From Lutraria lutraria (taxonomy: Eukaryota > Mollusca > Bivalvia > Venerida > Mactridae), in the NCBI GenBank assembly GCA_964023205.1, contig OZ026850.1, forward strand, positions 3,742,368 to 3,806,367: 64,000 bases of DNA, written 5' to 3'. Below, piece by piece: positions 12,501-24,128 of this stretch (positions are counted from its first letter, which is position 1; every line of letters starts with the position of its first letter). The position numbers and the translations under genes were made by a program. The notes under the pieces were generated by a model, which worked only from the letters and a program-made list of their open reading frames with translations, was not told the DNA's origin and ran no database searches.

Positions 12501-15500
12501 TTCTTGCATTTTTAAGTCAGAGTGTGCATCTGAAACAATACTATGATTGGCTTTTTTCTTATTCTTTGAATGCTTTTCTGGTTTAGAAAAAGGTTTCTTA
12601 AAAGATCCCGAGTCTATTCCATCATCCTTTGCATCACTTACAACACTTTTGTTTACTTCTTTTCCTTCATTTTTCCTCTTGGGACTAAAAAATCCCTGAG
12701 TCAGTGTAGTCTGATGCATTTTTTGCTCATTGATTTTGGTAGAATCTGATGAATCAAAATGAAAAGAATACAAAGTTCCTGATTTTCGGATTTTGTCTCT
12801 CTTTTGAGATGACCTTGAACTTGACCTACTTTGTGAACCCGAATCTTGGGAACACGATGACCTTCTAACCTTTCCACTTTTTTTCGACATCCAATCTACA
12901 ATTTCTACATCATCATCAACAATTTCTCTGAATTTCTCTCCAGATACAACAGATGGTGATTTTGATTCAACAGAACCACTGCTCACAGAAATGACTGGAC
13001 TCCCAAGTTTTGAACATTCTTCTGCCTTGACCTTTCTATGACCTTGAGAAGACAGTTTAACTTTATCATTAAGAATAGACGGTGATTTCAAGGTTTCGTC
13101 CATATTCCTTGGTGACTTAGTAGTTTCTGATGTTTTATTAGTGAAATCCAGAGCTTTCTTCTTATTACGTTTATCTTTCGCAACCTTAACCTGGAACTGA
13201 TTGCTTGTATCAATACGTCCATCTTTTAGTGGCATTACTGTGTAACAGTCCATCGACTGATTATCTTTAAATACAGAATCATTGTTACAATATTCTGGTG
13301 CAATTGTTTCATCAGGATCTTCAAGATTGCCTTCCAGTTTTTCTAAAGAACTTTCTTTGTTCTTCTTACTTTTTCTGCTGCTGGAAGAATGATCCATATC
13401 TGGTGACTTAGTTGGGCTTATTTTTGACAGGCTTTTTCTAATTTTCTTTGCTGGACTAATTGCTACAGTGTATTTATGTTTCCTTGGTGATCTCCTAAGA
13501 ATTATTTCTGCACGTTCATCAACCTTGATTTGTTTTTTACATTCTTTCTTTGACTTTTCAGAAGTGTGTTTGTTCTGTTTAACTTCTTCGGAAGTCTCAC
13601 TTAATGTCTGAGGATGTTGCTTTTCAGGTTTTTTAGGCAGAGGAGTCTCAAATAATGCATTAACTTCACTCATGTTTTGACAGGAATTCCTAACACTCGA
13701 AGACTGTTGTTTCTTATCCATCTTCACTCGATTCTTTGATTTTCCAAAAGTATGAGAGCACGGTATCTTATCATCTTCGCTATCATCATCGGAATTCTCA
13801 CACAATAATTTTTCTGCTGAACTAGTATTTGCAGTAATTTCATGGGTCACTTTATCTGAATTGGGTCTGTCTTTCTTAGCATGAACAGGGCTATTTAAAA
13901 AGCTTTGCAAACTCAGTGGAATTTCTTTATCTTGAACACTAGTGGTTTTATTCTCTTCGTGCAATTTTCCTCTTTCTCCAGTCAGAATATCAACAGAATC
14001 ATCAAGTTCTTTCCCTTCTTCCATTGTCGAATTCTGATCAGAGTTGGTTTTTAAAGTATCTTCACACTCAAATTCAGGAATATCCGACAGATCTTTACCA
14101 ATCCTTCTACCTCTATCATTGCAATCTAAATTGTCATCTGAATCGATACCAATATAATCCATTGCCATAGTTTCTGGTACAACTAGTACACTCAGATTAT
14201 CAATAACTCCTAAGTCTAATTCACCATGTCTATGAGTTCTTAGTTTATTATTTGTGTCTTGACCTCTTTTACTAACATCATCAAACATGTCAGGTACACA
14301 GGTATCAGGAACAAGTACTTTGCTTCTTAATTTAACACCATGATTAGGATTTTCTCCTATATCTTTGTCTACAGTAAACTTCTGTGAAAGAATTGTCAAT
14401 CTTGTCGAGTCATTTTCTTTATCAGTATCAATTGTAGAATTTCTTGGAGAAGACTGTCGAGCTCTTTTGAGTTCAGGGGAAACATCCTACAATAAACATG
14501 AATTATTCTGTACAAGTCAACACCTTTATTGTCTGTAATAAACCAGAAATGCTCGAGATTTTGTGCCTAACAATTTTTAGCTAAAAGTTTTAATTACAGT
14601 GCAACCTCTTCAAAGCAAAATTATGTTGTTGGGAGGTTGTTGCTTATAGAGGTTAACTTACTTGTTAAATTGCGCAGAGGGAAAAAAATTATGCTGTTGT
14701 TGAAAGGAGGTTGTTGCTCAAGAGAGGCCGCTCTGGAGAGGTTGTACTGTATATAGAATAGTTTATCAGAGTGATATTAGGTGGACATACAGTCCAACCT
14801 GTGAACAAAGGCCATCCTTACAATAGACAAAATGTGGCCTTTATTGACTAATGGCCTGTAATTCAGAGTTTATTTTGTACTAAATAATCAATGACGGTTT
14901 TTAAAACTGGCCTTTATTTACAGGGTGACCTTTATTTAGAGTCTGCATTTTACACTGATTTGACTGTGTCTATTATTTGAAAATGATGACTCCATGGTAT
15001 GAAGATTTTCACACTACATTTGTACAAAACAAGTCTGAGTTATATGTCAGTTTGAAACACTCGTAAAATTTAAATAAATGCGCAAATCTCTTCATGTGTT
15101 CTCATAAAAAATAAATCACCTCCGAATATCTGCTTCTCTTGCTGCGTTTACGATGAAGTTTCCGTTTCCCCTTGTCCATATTATCGCCAAAATCGAGACA
15201 ATCGTCATCGGAGGACATCCCAGGAGATGTTTTCAGGTGACCTTGACTTTGCTCCACATAGTTTGAAGAGCTGTGAAGATGACTATTCACGATAGGACTT
15301 GTAGGCGATGGTTCAGAAATATCTTTGGAGCAATTTGGACATCTATAAATTAGAACAAACACATCATCAAATATACAAAAATTCAAAATTTAAATGATTT
15401 TTTATTTCATGTAGTTTTTTTTCAGTATTTTGGGAACATGACCCATACACTTGGGATTGGGAATTTCCGCAGTGTTTTGTTAAAAATTGGGTAAATATGT

Positions 15501-18500
15501 ATGACTCAATTTTGTATTATTCAAATGTACACACACAATCTCTGTCCATAATGGAATTTTTTAATCATTACATGTCTATTACTGTATACAGTGAAAGATC
15601 TCTTCTTTTCAGGGATTTTAGTCTTTTTTTTTTAATTTTAATTTTGGAAGTTTTAATTAGGAATTTTTGTCTGTGAATTGGGAATATAACAGCGGCTATA
15701 AAATTAGCCCCTAAAAATCCCTGTATTACTGTAATACTATTACAAGCACTGGGTCACATACCACAGAACCTCGCTAAATTGTATAATGTTTGATAGAATT
15801 TGTTGATAGACTGTACCTCATATTCTCACAGAAGTAGTTCAGAAATATATTAAAGTTAGTCTCACTCAGCTACCCTAATTTGATTTGTTTAGCAGGCTAA
15901 AAAATACTATTTCTGTCTACCTTTTTTACCATCACATACATACTTTCTAGTACAGAACAACCACTGTACAGCAACACCCTGTGGGAGCTGCAAATATAGA
16001 CTGTTTTTTCACAGGTTGTTGCTCTACAGAGGTTAAATTCATAGTAAATATATCAGCTTGGGGAAATTTCGAAGTGTTGTAATAGAGAGGTTGTTGCTCT
16101 ATACAGGGCTGCTCAGGAGAGGTTGTACTTCAATTAAACATTCTAAGATAAAAATCTGTTAATCTTAATTAAGGTTATAAACCTTGACATAAGCCACCCA
16201 ACACAATCATCTCATACTTTGCTTTTGAACGTGAACTCGTGACCAAGATAATATATTATTATTATAAAATAATGAAGACCATGGTATCCAAACCTCTTAT
16301 ATTGACTGGCGAGAGAAGCCTGTAGCTTTTTGTTCTCAAGGAACAAGTCTTCATTCTGTTTCTGTAATTGTTGACATTTATCAAGAATCCTGAAATGAAA
16401 TTACTGAATAAAGAAGTAGTTTTACACAAATTCATCCAGTGACCCTTAGTTCAATGTGAATTTTTTTCACTACATTTACTGCCTTACATGGGCAGTTTCC
16501 CCGAGCAAAATTTCCTTCATTTTCCGCCTAAATGGACAGAATTTCCACCCGACAAGAAGACAGTGTTTTCCACATGATCAAAAACAAGAAAATATAACAG
16601 TTTTTTGAAACTGATAACAACTTCCGACAAGGTGGACATAGAATTAAACATTCGGATAATCACAGATATTTTCGCTGTCGTAACTCGAGCATGAAATCCC
16701 ATTGATTCACGTCACTTCAGCGGAATTTGATTACTTCTAACTGTAAATACGGAAAATGCGAATTGATATAATTATATATAAAAGTCCTAGGTAAAACAGA
16801 CCTATAGAATAACTTTTTTTTTGTCTGTAACCACAAAAGTTAAAAACTGTAGTCAGCAGTTTTCTTTATTAGGCCTAAATTAAAAATATGTTTATTTGCC
16901 CTTTATCGACCCTGAATTTTAGAAGAGGGTCGGTCGGTAGGAAAAATGTTTTATTTTATTTCTGAATTTGACCTTTACCTAAGTTGAAATTACACTTCTA
17001 TCTTGATGCATTCTATGTTCATTTAAGTATTCTGGCTGCTATCATACAACCATTTATTATGTGTTTTAATCAACCATAACATGTACTCAGTGCTTACCAC
17101 ACATTATTGTTTCCCTTCATTACTTCAATTTTCGAATGATTACCTACTTTAAAAGTCTATCGAAAGCACTGAGTGAGTACATGTATATTTTCCCCAAGTA
17201 TAAAAATAAACTTCTCCCAGATTTTGCAATAAATTTTTTTGAGTCAGCATGATTTTTTCTGGTCGGTCGGTAAAGGGATAACAAACTTAATTTTAATTTA
17301 AGCCTTCAGGGCCCTAGCTGCACTTTAGGGGAAGGGGCCCGGGGCCCTCAGGTAGGGGAATTTTGCGTCATTTTGAGGAAAAAGGGGAATTTCAGGGGAT
17401 CTTTTTCAACTGCCGTGTAACCCTGCAATAAGCCTTTTAAGCTTAAAATGGCTGTATTTAAATACACAACATACATTAATATACTATTAATCAAAGGTTA
17501 ATAACTTAATATGAATCATTTAAGCAAAAAAAAAAAAAAAAGATTTTTTTAGGGGGATTTTTTTCAAAAATAGGGGAAAAAAGTATATGATTTTAGGAGG
17601 GGAATGGGGCCGAATTTCGGCCCCAAAAAACGTCAAATGAGGGCCCTGGCCTTATATGGTTGTAGCCTACATAGGATGCTTTCTGCTCTGAATCATGCAA
17701 TTTTCTCCAAAGTCCCCAATTTACTTCTTGAAATTTCATTCCCCAAATTGGTTTTAGACTAAAACATGTCTATCTCTTGTTTTCCGAGATTTTAGTAATT
17801 TTTTCAATCTTTTCTTTTTGGGAGTTTCAGTTGGGAATTTTTGCCTGATAATTAGTGAAAAAAAGTAATATTTTCAATTGGGAATATGAAAGTATATCGG
17901 TTATAAAATTAGCCCCAAAAAATCCAATTTTTCACCAAAAGAGGCTTCAACCCGCTACTACATCCCCATATTAAGGGTTAGAGTACCTCCCTCAAAACGT
18001 AAACGTGGTTGTGAGGATATGCATTCCATGTCTTATTTTCCAATATTTGCCATCGAGATGAAATGTTTTCCCTTCCTAAGGGCCTGCCACCATTCCCCTA
18101 AAGATGAAAAACAATACAAATTAAACTTACTTATAGTAAGCAGACTTTGTCTTTACCAGATTTGATGACATTCCTGAAATATAAAAAATATAAAACTTTT
18201 AAAAATATTTATCCAATTATAACAAATGAAAAATAAAACATCAAGTTTTAATAGTATTATACATTAAAATTTCAACAACTTGAAAACACATGAACTATCG
18301 AAAAACTAGCCGTCTTCATGAATTATGGACACTTAGGACCAAAGACAATGCGGACCAGACACTTCGGACCACGGATGTTGCGGACCCAACACTTCAGACC
18401 ATGGATGTTGCGGACCAGACACTTCGGACCACAGACCCTGCGGACCAGACACTTCAGACCACAGACGCTGCCGACCAGACACTTCAGACCACGGATGTTG

Positions 18501-18846
18501 CGGACCTAACACTTCAGACCATGGATGTTGCGGACCAAACACTTCAGACCACGGATGTTGCGGACCAGACACTTCAGACCATAGACACTGCGGACCAGAC
18601 ACTTCGGACCACAGGATACTATCTTGGGATAGTATGGACCATACTTTATGTCCATGGTATGTAGTGTCCATTTATCATGTTCATAATGTATGCTTTACTG
18701 CATATAGTATACTTTCAACCACTTTTTAAAGAAATATAAAAATAAAAGATAGAAAACTTACCCCGGAGAGACTCCTTGTGTAATTCAAAAGCTTTCTGTA
18801 GAAGTTTCTCCATTGCCACTATATGACTACTTTCAAAGTCATCCAT
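9535..18846 (-). CDS. RBBP8: CtIP/RBBP8 homologue, DNA end-resection factor (9 coding exons, 1002 aa)
   Basis: Coding exons, 5' to 3': 18846-18762, 18173-18131, 16389-16294, 15342-15120, 14486-12371, 11677-11614, 11387-11285, 10129-9979, 9662-9535. All splice phases agree and no internal stop appears. CtIP works with MRE11-RAD50-NBS1 to start resection of double-strand breaks in the nucleus. The first ~75 residues are helical (LFLENKKLQASL), as in the CtIP tetramerisation region, followed by CPNC (76-79), like the zinc-linking CxxC of human CtIP. The single 2.1-kb exon encodes a low-complexity Ser/Lys-rich middle with many SP/TP sites (e.g. RRSPRKHKY). The C-terminus carries the Sae2/CtIP domain: GCKQC (C905, C908), CSRHR (C929, H932), then PPDTPPHFWSIGF, where T941 aligns with the human CDK site T847. 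The family is about 900 aa in human. A spliced 5' leader is likely, with an acceptor ending at 18881. The exon 16389-16294 uses a weak donor, GTTTGG. Confidence 0.93.
10453..10530. mobile_element. 78-bp palindromic MITE, copy 2
   Basis: Same palindrome as at 4316, in a CtIP intron. It is flanked on both sides by TA, which fits a two-base target duplication. Copy 3 follows after 71 bases in the opposite orientation. Confidence 0.9.
10602..10679. mobile_element. 78-bp palindromic MITE, copy 3 (inverted)
   Basis: Inverted relative to the copy at 10453, with the same 78-bp length and the same tcgaggg/ccctcga ends, flanked by AA on both sides. The pair can form either two small hairpins or one larger cruciform in the CtIP intron. 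Confidence 0.9.
10756..10922. mobile_element. MITE-like element, 'tacagtacaacctc' family
   Basis: Begins tacagtacaacctctcc and contains 'gagcaacaacctttcaaa', then the inverse words 'gttgctttggagagg'. The right end is degenerate. Other copies: 14595-14751, 15950-16130, 59347-59508 and 61650-61783. The best-preserved ends, at 61650 and 61783, are perfect inverses (tacagtacaacctc / gaggttgtactgta). Confidence 0.75.
12099..12330 (+). mobile_element. tRNA-derived SINE in a CtIP intron
   Basis: The head carries the box-A-like tctgtggttgagtcagagtgg and the box-B-like gagttcaaatcccacc at tRNA-like spacing. The body contains a second word, agggtttgaaccca. No anticodon stem is evident, so this is a SINE and not a tRNA gene. 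It sits just downstream, in gene orientation, of the 2.1-kb CtIP exon. Confidence 0.7.
14595..14751. mobile_element. MITE-like element, 'tacagtacaacctc' family
   Basis: Bounded by tacagtgcaacctct on the left and gagaggttgtactgta on the right, with no ORF. It sits in the CtIP intron directly upstream, in gene orientation, of the large exon. Confidence 0.8.
14790..14966. mobile_element. MITE-like element, 'aataaaggc' family
   Basis: Starts cagtccaacctgtgaacaaa, has the inner words aatgtggcctttattgac and gcctttatttacagg, and ends near tttgactgtg. It belongs to the family described at 2517 and is non-coding. Confidence 0.7.
15950..16130. mobile_element. MITE-like element, 'tacagtacaacctc' family (degenerate)
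   Basis: Shares 'gttgttgctctacagaggtt' and ends ggagaggttgtactt. The left end (gtacagaacaaccactg) is divergent. It lies in a CtIP intron. Confidence 0.6.
17316..17960. repeat. Degenerate interspersed repeat, 'aggggaa...gggcccc' type
   Basis: G/C-rich words (aggggaaggggcccgggg, gggccctggcc) alternate with homopolymer A/T. Similar 'gggaaaactgcatgatttt' sequence appears, in opposite orientations, at about 19065-19160 and 48415-48610. No coding potential is seen; the whole stretch is CtIP intron. Confidence 0.45.
18328..18617. repeat. 30-bp minisatellite, about 10 units, in CtIP intron 1
   Basis: The unit is approximately gcggaccagacacttcggac followed by cacggatgtt. Because 30 is a multiple of three, several frames stay open through the whole array on both strands, which gives deceptive ORFs. 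Variation between units is not codon-structured. It lies between the first and second CtIP coding exons. Confidence 0.9.
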
Positions 18847-19254
18847 TTTCCCAAGTTTTTCTCAGAGAATATGAAGAGGTCTGAAAATTCAAAAATATAA
18901 TAAATATTACTTTAAATAACTTTGCTCTAAAATCATCAAACATATTTTTCTGTACTAAATTAAAATAGAGATATTACAGAATTTTTCATCAAATTTCATG
19001 CTTTTTGATATTTTTATAAACTAAAACCACTATGTTTATTATTTAAACAATTCTGGTATAATGCAGGGCTTTATTTCCTTCTTTAGCTGGGGAAATTAAC
19101 AGGCGTCTTCCCTCAGGAAAGTTCTTTAAAATCATGCAGTTTTCCCCTAAAATTCAATTTATATCAAGTCTAAGAAGGATTGTTTATATGAATTTAATTG
19201 TTTAATGATTGCATACTAGCACTGTTGTGAATTTTAAGCTAAGTAATTTAGACT

Positions 19255-19540
19255 CGCGGTATTTTGTATGACCAGTATAATAGATGTCCGCCCTCTTGGA
19301 GTGTAAAATGTTCGATTGATGCCTTTTTCAATGCTTATACATAGACTTTGTGGAATTTGTTGCATCCTTTACCAATTACTGTGCCCAATTGCCAGAGTTT
19401 TTTTAGTATAATCAAGTTTGTAAACAATAGATTACAGCTGTCGGACACTGCTGAGTATATAGCAATGCATTGTGGGATCGTGTAACGATATCGTTTGAGC
19501 TATTTTTAGCAGTTGCGAACCATGTATGTCATCCCATCAT
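19255..19540. mobile_element. Partial copy of the 'gttgcgaatccatg' TIR element
   Basis: Matches the element at 20405-20891 over most of this span, for example atagcaatgcattgtgggat and tttttagcagttgcga. It lacks the left terminus, so it is truncated. The two copies are direct repeats about 1.3 kb apart. Confidence 0.75.
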
Positions 19541-20404
19541 CATTTCTGGTAATCGCATCCCTCTAGGTAGAGTATTCTCGCGATATGGATTAAAATACTA
19601 TGCATTCGCAGCAGTCAGATCAGCTATATACAGGTAAACTTTGTACAGGTGAATTTAAGAATGGATAAAAATATCGCTGATAGTTTACAATGTTCCTTGA
19701 CTCCCAAGGGCCGACTGGAACCCTTGGAGGGTGGGCTGGCAGGCTACTCCAACATGTTGGTGACACTGCTTGTCCTGGAATAGTCATGTTTGATATGTCT
19801 GGCTGCCCTACGCTGGACCATCTCAAGTTGGTTGATCAGGTAGTCAGTATGTCACTATGTGGGGACCAGATGGTGGCAGAATACTCTAGTATACTGTATA
19901 GGCCGGATGTATGTGAAATAGGCATTTGACTTGGCTTTTGGTAGACTTGTTGGTATGTTTCTTCTAAGAAAGGACATGGCTGAATTCGTCTTCTTGCTGA
20001 TGAATATTTATAAGTCCTTGATACTTGTTAATCATCAAATATTATTTTACTGATGCAGGAATTAGTCCAACTAATAAGACTGCTTTGTGACGGCAAGACA
20101 TTTTTCGACTTGGCTTCGTCCTGCACAGACTGAGAGGATGGCCTTTCCAAATTCGTTCACAAAAATCAGCCAACCGGAAAGCCGAATTAGTTGTAGTGAG
20201 GTACAGGTTTAACCGATATCCAATATCCCCTTCTGACACAATGTAAATAATTAAATTACCGTAAACACTCATGTATATGTCGCACTTTTGTATAGGACGC
20301 AGGTAAAAAAAAACAGTTGAAATCATGGGAAAAAAATTTGTGTAAGAATGTATAACATCAAATTACATACCTACCTGCGAAAGTGTCAATTTTATCAGGG
20401 ACTT

Positions 20405-20891
20405 ATATACATACATGGATTCGCAACTTCCGTATTAACAGTATAAAGTAATCAAATCCCGCGATAATAAGACGTGAATCAACGGGAATACATGCTATTG
20501 TTCACAAAAGCGAAAATACGAAAATATCCGTGATAATCCGAATGTTAATAACAGCGAAAATATCCAAGGTATTCCGAATGTTTAATCTCGGAGACGAAAG
20601 GATTATAATAGATGTCCACCATCTTGGAATTTAAAATGTTCGACTGATGCCGTTTTCAATGCTTATACTTAGACTTTGTGGATTATAAATGTATCTCAAT
20701 ATCTTTAAGCATTTTGTTGCATCCTTTACCAATTTCTCGTGCCCAACTGCCAGAGTTTTTTTAGTATAATAAAACTCGTAAACACCCAATTACTGCTGTC
20801 GGACATTGCCGAGTATATAGCAATGCATTGTGGGATCGTCGAATGATATCGTTTGAGCTATTTTTAGCAGTTGCGAATCCATGTATGTATA
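20405..20891. mobile_element. Non-autonomous TIR element, ~490 bp
   Basis: Ends are inverted: tacatacatggattcgcaac on the left and gttgcgaatccatgtatgta on the right. The ends match those of the element at 54560-55745 (cactcatggattygcaac), so both belong to one family. No transposase is present. Confidence 0.75.
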
Positions 20892-21848
20892 TTATATAAG
20901 TCCTTGATTTTTAACAAAGTGTCAAGGCTACCAGTAATCCTGCATTTCTTAACAACTAACATGTGACACGATAAAAAATCAATACTTCAGCTGCCAGATT
21001 TGAAGTTTACACACACTTTGACCTAATTTTGCAAAGATTCTGGAGTTAATTTAGGGCACAAGGGTGTCAATATAGCCAAATTAAAAATATTATACAATAC
21101 ATGGCCGACCTTTTTTGCTTCAACCACATCGTTTCCATATTTAATTCATTGCATACCTTGTATTTATTATGTGGCGTGTCAGACCAGATACGTCAGGCAC
21201 CTGTGGTTGGGCTAATGCTGAAATGTACATTTCCATTTAATCATTAGAATTTAACTATTGATAAAAACTCATTTCAATTCTGTACTTTCAGTAATTACTG
21301 TACAATGCCATTTCTTTAGGATGCATAGCTAAAATGATAGACGGCCATTTTGGAACAAATTTGAATTACTTTAACTTAAGTTTAAATTGACTTACGCAAG
21401 AAAACATCGCGAATACACATGACAATAGAATACGACTAATTAAAAGCAAACAGCACGACATCTAGTAATTAAAAGGCACGTTTTATTACCACAACTTCGA
21501 GTAAAAATAAATAAAAAGCGACAATTAAGACTGGACAAATCGGATTTAACATACATTGACAGAGTTTACTTTCGAAAGACGCGGGCGATCCCGTTTCCAT
21601 CGGACGGACTTGATTTTAACCAATGCATGGGTTAATGATAAAACACACTAGTATCCGGTCTTACTGGCATCGGGTTAGCTTAAGGTCTTCAGCGTACCCG
21701 GTTTACACTGTGATAGGACGTTTAAATGCCGCATGTAAGGCAAAACATATTAAAAGAGCGGCTTTTAAAGTTTTGGAAGCCATAACTAGATGTGACGTTA
21801 CGATCACATTCACTGTTCTATGTGTAATCACCATTAACAGCGATATGT

Positions 21849-21892
21849 ATATATGCTCAATGGATATGTCAAGTAATCCATTGAGCATATAT
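21849..21892. repeat. Perfect 16-bp hairpin
   Basis: The arms atatatgctcaatgga and tccattgagcatatat are separated by 12 bases. It sits directly beside the mariner fragment and may mark its edge. Confidence 0.9.
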
Positions 21893-21899
21893 ATATTCG

Positions 21900-22115
21900 C
21901 TTTCTTTGGTGTAGGTGACCCAGCCGTCTTTCATTGACGGGACTGTTCCTTTGTCTCTGGATCAAATAAGTAAAGCCAAGTTTCATCTGTCGTTACCAGT
22001 CCACACGATCCAAGAAGTAAAAAAAATCCTGGATGTCAGGACGCGTCTCTGTTTGTGCTCATCTGTCAGCAAGCGATGAACCCATCTTGCACTAACCTTT
22101 TTCATGTAATACATG
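21900..22115 (-). pseudogene. Mariner-family transposase fragment
   Basis: On the minus strand one frame reads KKVSARWVHRLLTDEHKQRR, and after a frameshift another reads LVTTDETWLYLFDPETKEQS and then GSPTPKKA. These are the successive conserved blocks of mariner transposases (the W-V-P-H/L-L-T block, the catalytic TDETW block and the PKK block). Both ends are missing and there is at least one frameshift and one stop, so it is dead. The LINE remnant lies immediately to the right. Confidence 0.85.
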
Positions 22116-23345
22116 TCTGAACAGTACCTTCTTCTTCCTAGTAAAGTGCAGGACCCACTCTGAGGCATTGACGCACTTGGTGTACTATTTACAAGGTGAC
22201 TGTGAGGCACAGAACAAAACTCTGTACAGATAAAATCGGTTAAAAAAAGTGAGGTGCGTCTAATGCAGAGAGCCCAGTCCCGCCTTGAAGCTGTCCAAGG
22301 TCTGGGATGCGGCGAGTGTTTCCGGTAACTGGTTCCACTGTCGAATTGCAGATGGGAAGAAGGAGTATCTGTAAGTATCAGTGCGGCAGAAAGGAAGTAA
22401 GTATCTGTAGGGATGGCCCCTTGTAGTGAGAGCTGCAGGGTGGAAGTAAATTGATGCAGGGATGTCAACGATACAATGTGTGATTCTGTACACAAGTACC
22501 AATTTGCTGTCAGATCTGCGTTGCTGCAGAGTAGGCCATTTTAAGTTGGCAATCATCTGGCTGGTACTGCTACTGCGGCGGTAATCTCCAGTGACAAACC
22601 GTGCTGCGCGTCTCTGAACTGCTTCCAGCTGGCTGATGTTTTTAGAAGTGTACGGGTCCCAGGCTGGCGAAGCATACTCCATGATTGGTCTTACCAGCGT
22701 CTTGTAACATTGTGCCTTGATGTCGGGTGGGCAACTGGTGATGTTTCTCCTGAGGAATGCCAGACTGTTGTTAGCTTTCTTTGTTACAGAGTTGACATGG
22801 TCATTCCAAAGGAGCTTCTCATGTAGTATAGCGCCGCTGGGCACTGTTGTGAGTCGATGTCCATGGATGTTATAGTCTGTGATGATTGGAGAGCGCTTTC
22901 GTGTTATCCTTATCGCACTTGGATGGATTGAATTGCATCTGCCAGTCAGTCTCCCACTGTTCAAGCTTTTTCAGATCCTCTTGGAGTGTGACAGCGTCTT
23001 GTTGGCTCTTTATCTTCCTGTATAGGAGGCTGTCATCGGCGAAGAGTCTGGTTGTCGATGCTACTTTTCCAGGCATGTCGTTTATGTACAGGAGAAAGAG
23101 CAGGGGACCAAGGACTGAACCTTGGGGAACCCCAGATGTGACAGGTGCTGATGGGGATGAGTGACCTTCGACAAGGACTTGTTGACTCCTATTGGATAGG
23201 AAGCTCTCTATCCATTTCAGTAGGCTGTCCCGGATGCCATAATGGTATAGCTTCTGAGCTAAACGGGTGTGGGGAACTTTGTCAAATGCCTTGCTGAAGT
23301 CCAACAGGACTGCGTCTATCTGGTCTCCATCTTCAACAGCTCTTA
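22116..23345 (-). pseudogene. 5'-truncated non-LTR retrotransposon (CR1/jockey-like) RT fragment
   Basis: The minus strand encodes the second half of a reverse transcriptase: [17 protein letters not shown], then [20 protein letters not shown], then the catalytic [10 protein letters not shown]. After a one-base frameshift near 22908 the post-RT region follows (ILHEKLLWNDHVNSVTKKAN, MEYASPAWDPYTS), to a stop at 22260. About 140 bases of 3' UTR follow. The 5' part, with endonuclease and N-terminal RT, is absent, as is usual after incomplete reverse transcription. The clade assignment is approximate. Confidence 0.9.
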
Positions 23346-24128
23346 CGGAGTTTAAACATTCAACCTTCGATGTTTACTCATTCAATAAATCAAACTCCCC
23401 ACACCGGTTACGCTTTGCTACTAGCCACTGCGGGTAGTGAGTCTATAAATAGCGATTCCGTCATCAAACTAACACTAGTTGGTGTGAATATCACGGAAAT
23501 ACGATTAGATGAAAATTCGCTTTGTAATATTAAGAAATGTTAGAAAGGCTCAAAACACATACATCGATGGTAGATTGTTGTCCAACTTTGGCGGACATGG
23601 CCTTATCGAGTATCTGATCAATTTTCAAGGGAAACAACTACAATTCAGGGGTTTATATACAGTCTACCTATTGTTACCCTCCTTGCTTGCGTTATGCTGA
23701 CTTTATTAGGGGTCATAAAGTAATAAAGTCAGTCACGCGTAACAGATAAAATATGTTATCTTAATTGATCCAAAAATCGATATTTCACTGTATACATTAC
23801 TTTTGGATCTCTGATATGTACGTCGTTAAAATGGACAGAAACGTACGATATTGACATTAATTAAATTTGTTTCACCAGTAAAATCAATTTTGCAAATGCG
23901 AATATCATGAAAAGACAAAATTCAAGAATCCTAGTAATAATTTTTTTATTGTTTGCACAGTCAAATAGTAATTTGATTCTATTCTGCATATAAACTTAAC
24001 ACATTAGCTTACAATACATTTATTTTCGCTACTGAAACATTTAACATTAAATCATCATGATTACACTTAGGCGTGAAAAATGTTTTTCTTTTCTTAATAA
24101 AAGTCGGTTAGTAGGTATGGACTTTATT

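Larger units (their letters stand above)
18881..21840. other. Upstream region of the CtIP gene, repeat-rich
   Basis: An acceptor (ttttcag, ending 18881 on the minus strand) implies that the CtIP 5' UTR is spliced, so the promoter lies somewhere in this interval. I could not place it. The region holds a partial copy (19255-19540) and a full copy (20405-20891) of one TIR element, and no convincing ORF. Confidence 0.5.

Noticed and set aside
18290..18671. Three overlapping ORFs of 63-124 codons on both strands
   Set aside because: They are produced by a 30-bp minisatellite whose length is a multiple of three. Repetition keeps frames open on both strands and no domain appears.
21983..22495. 170-codon minus-strand ORF as a single gene
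   Set aside because: It is a chance fusion. The end belongs to a mariner fragment and the beginning is an off-frame reading of the LINE.
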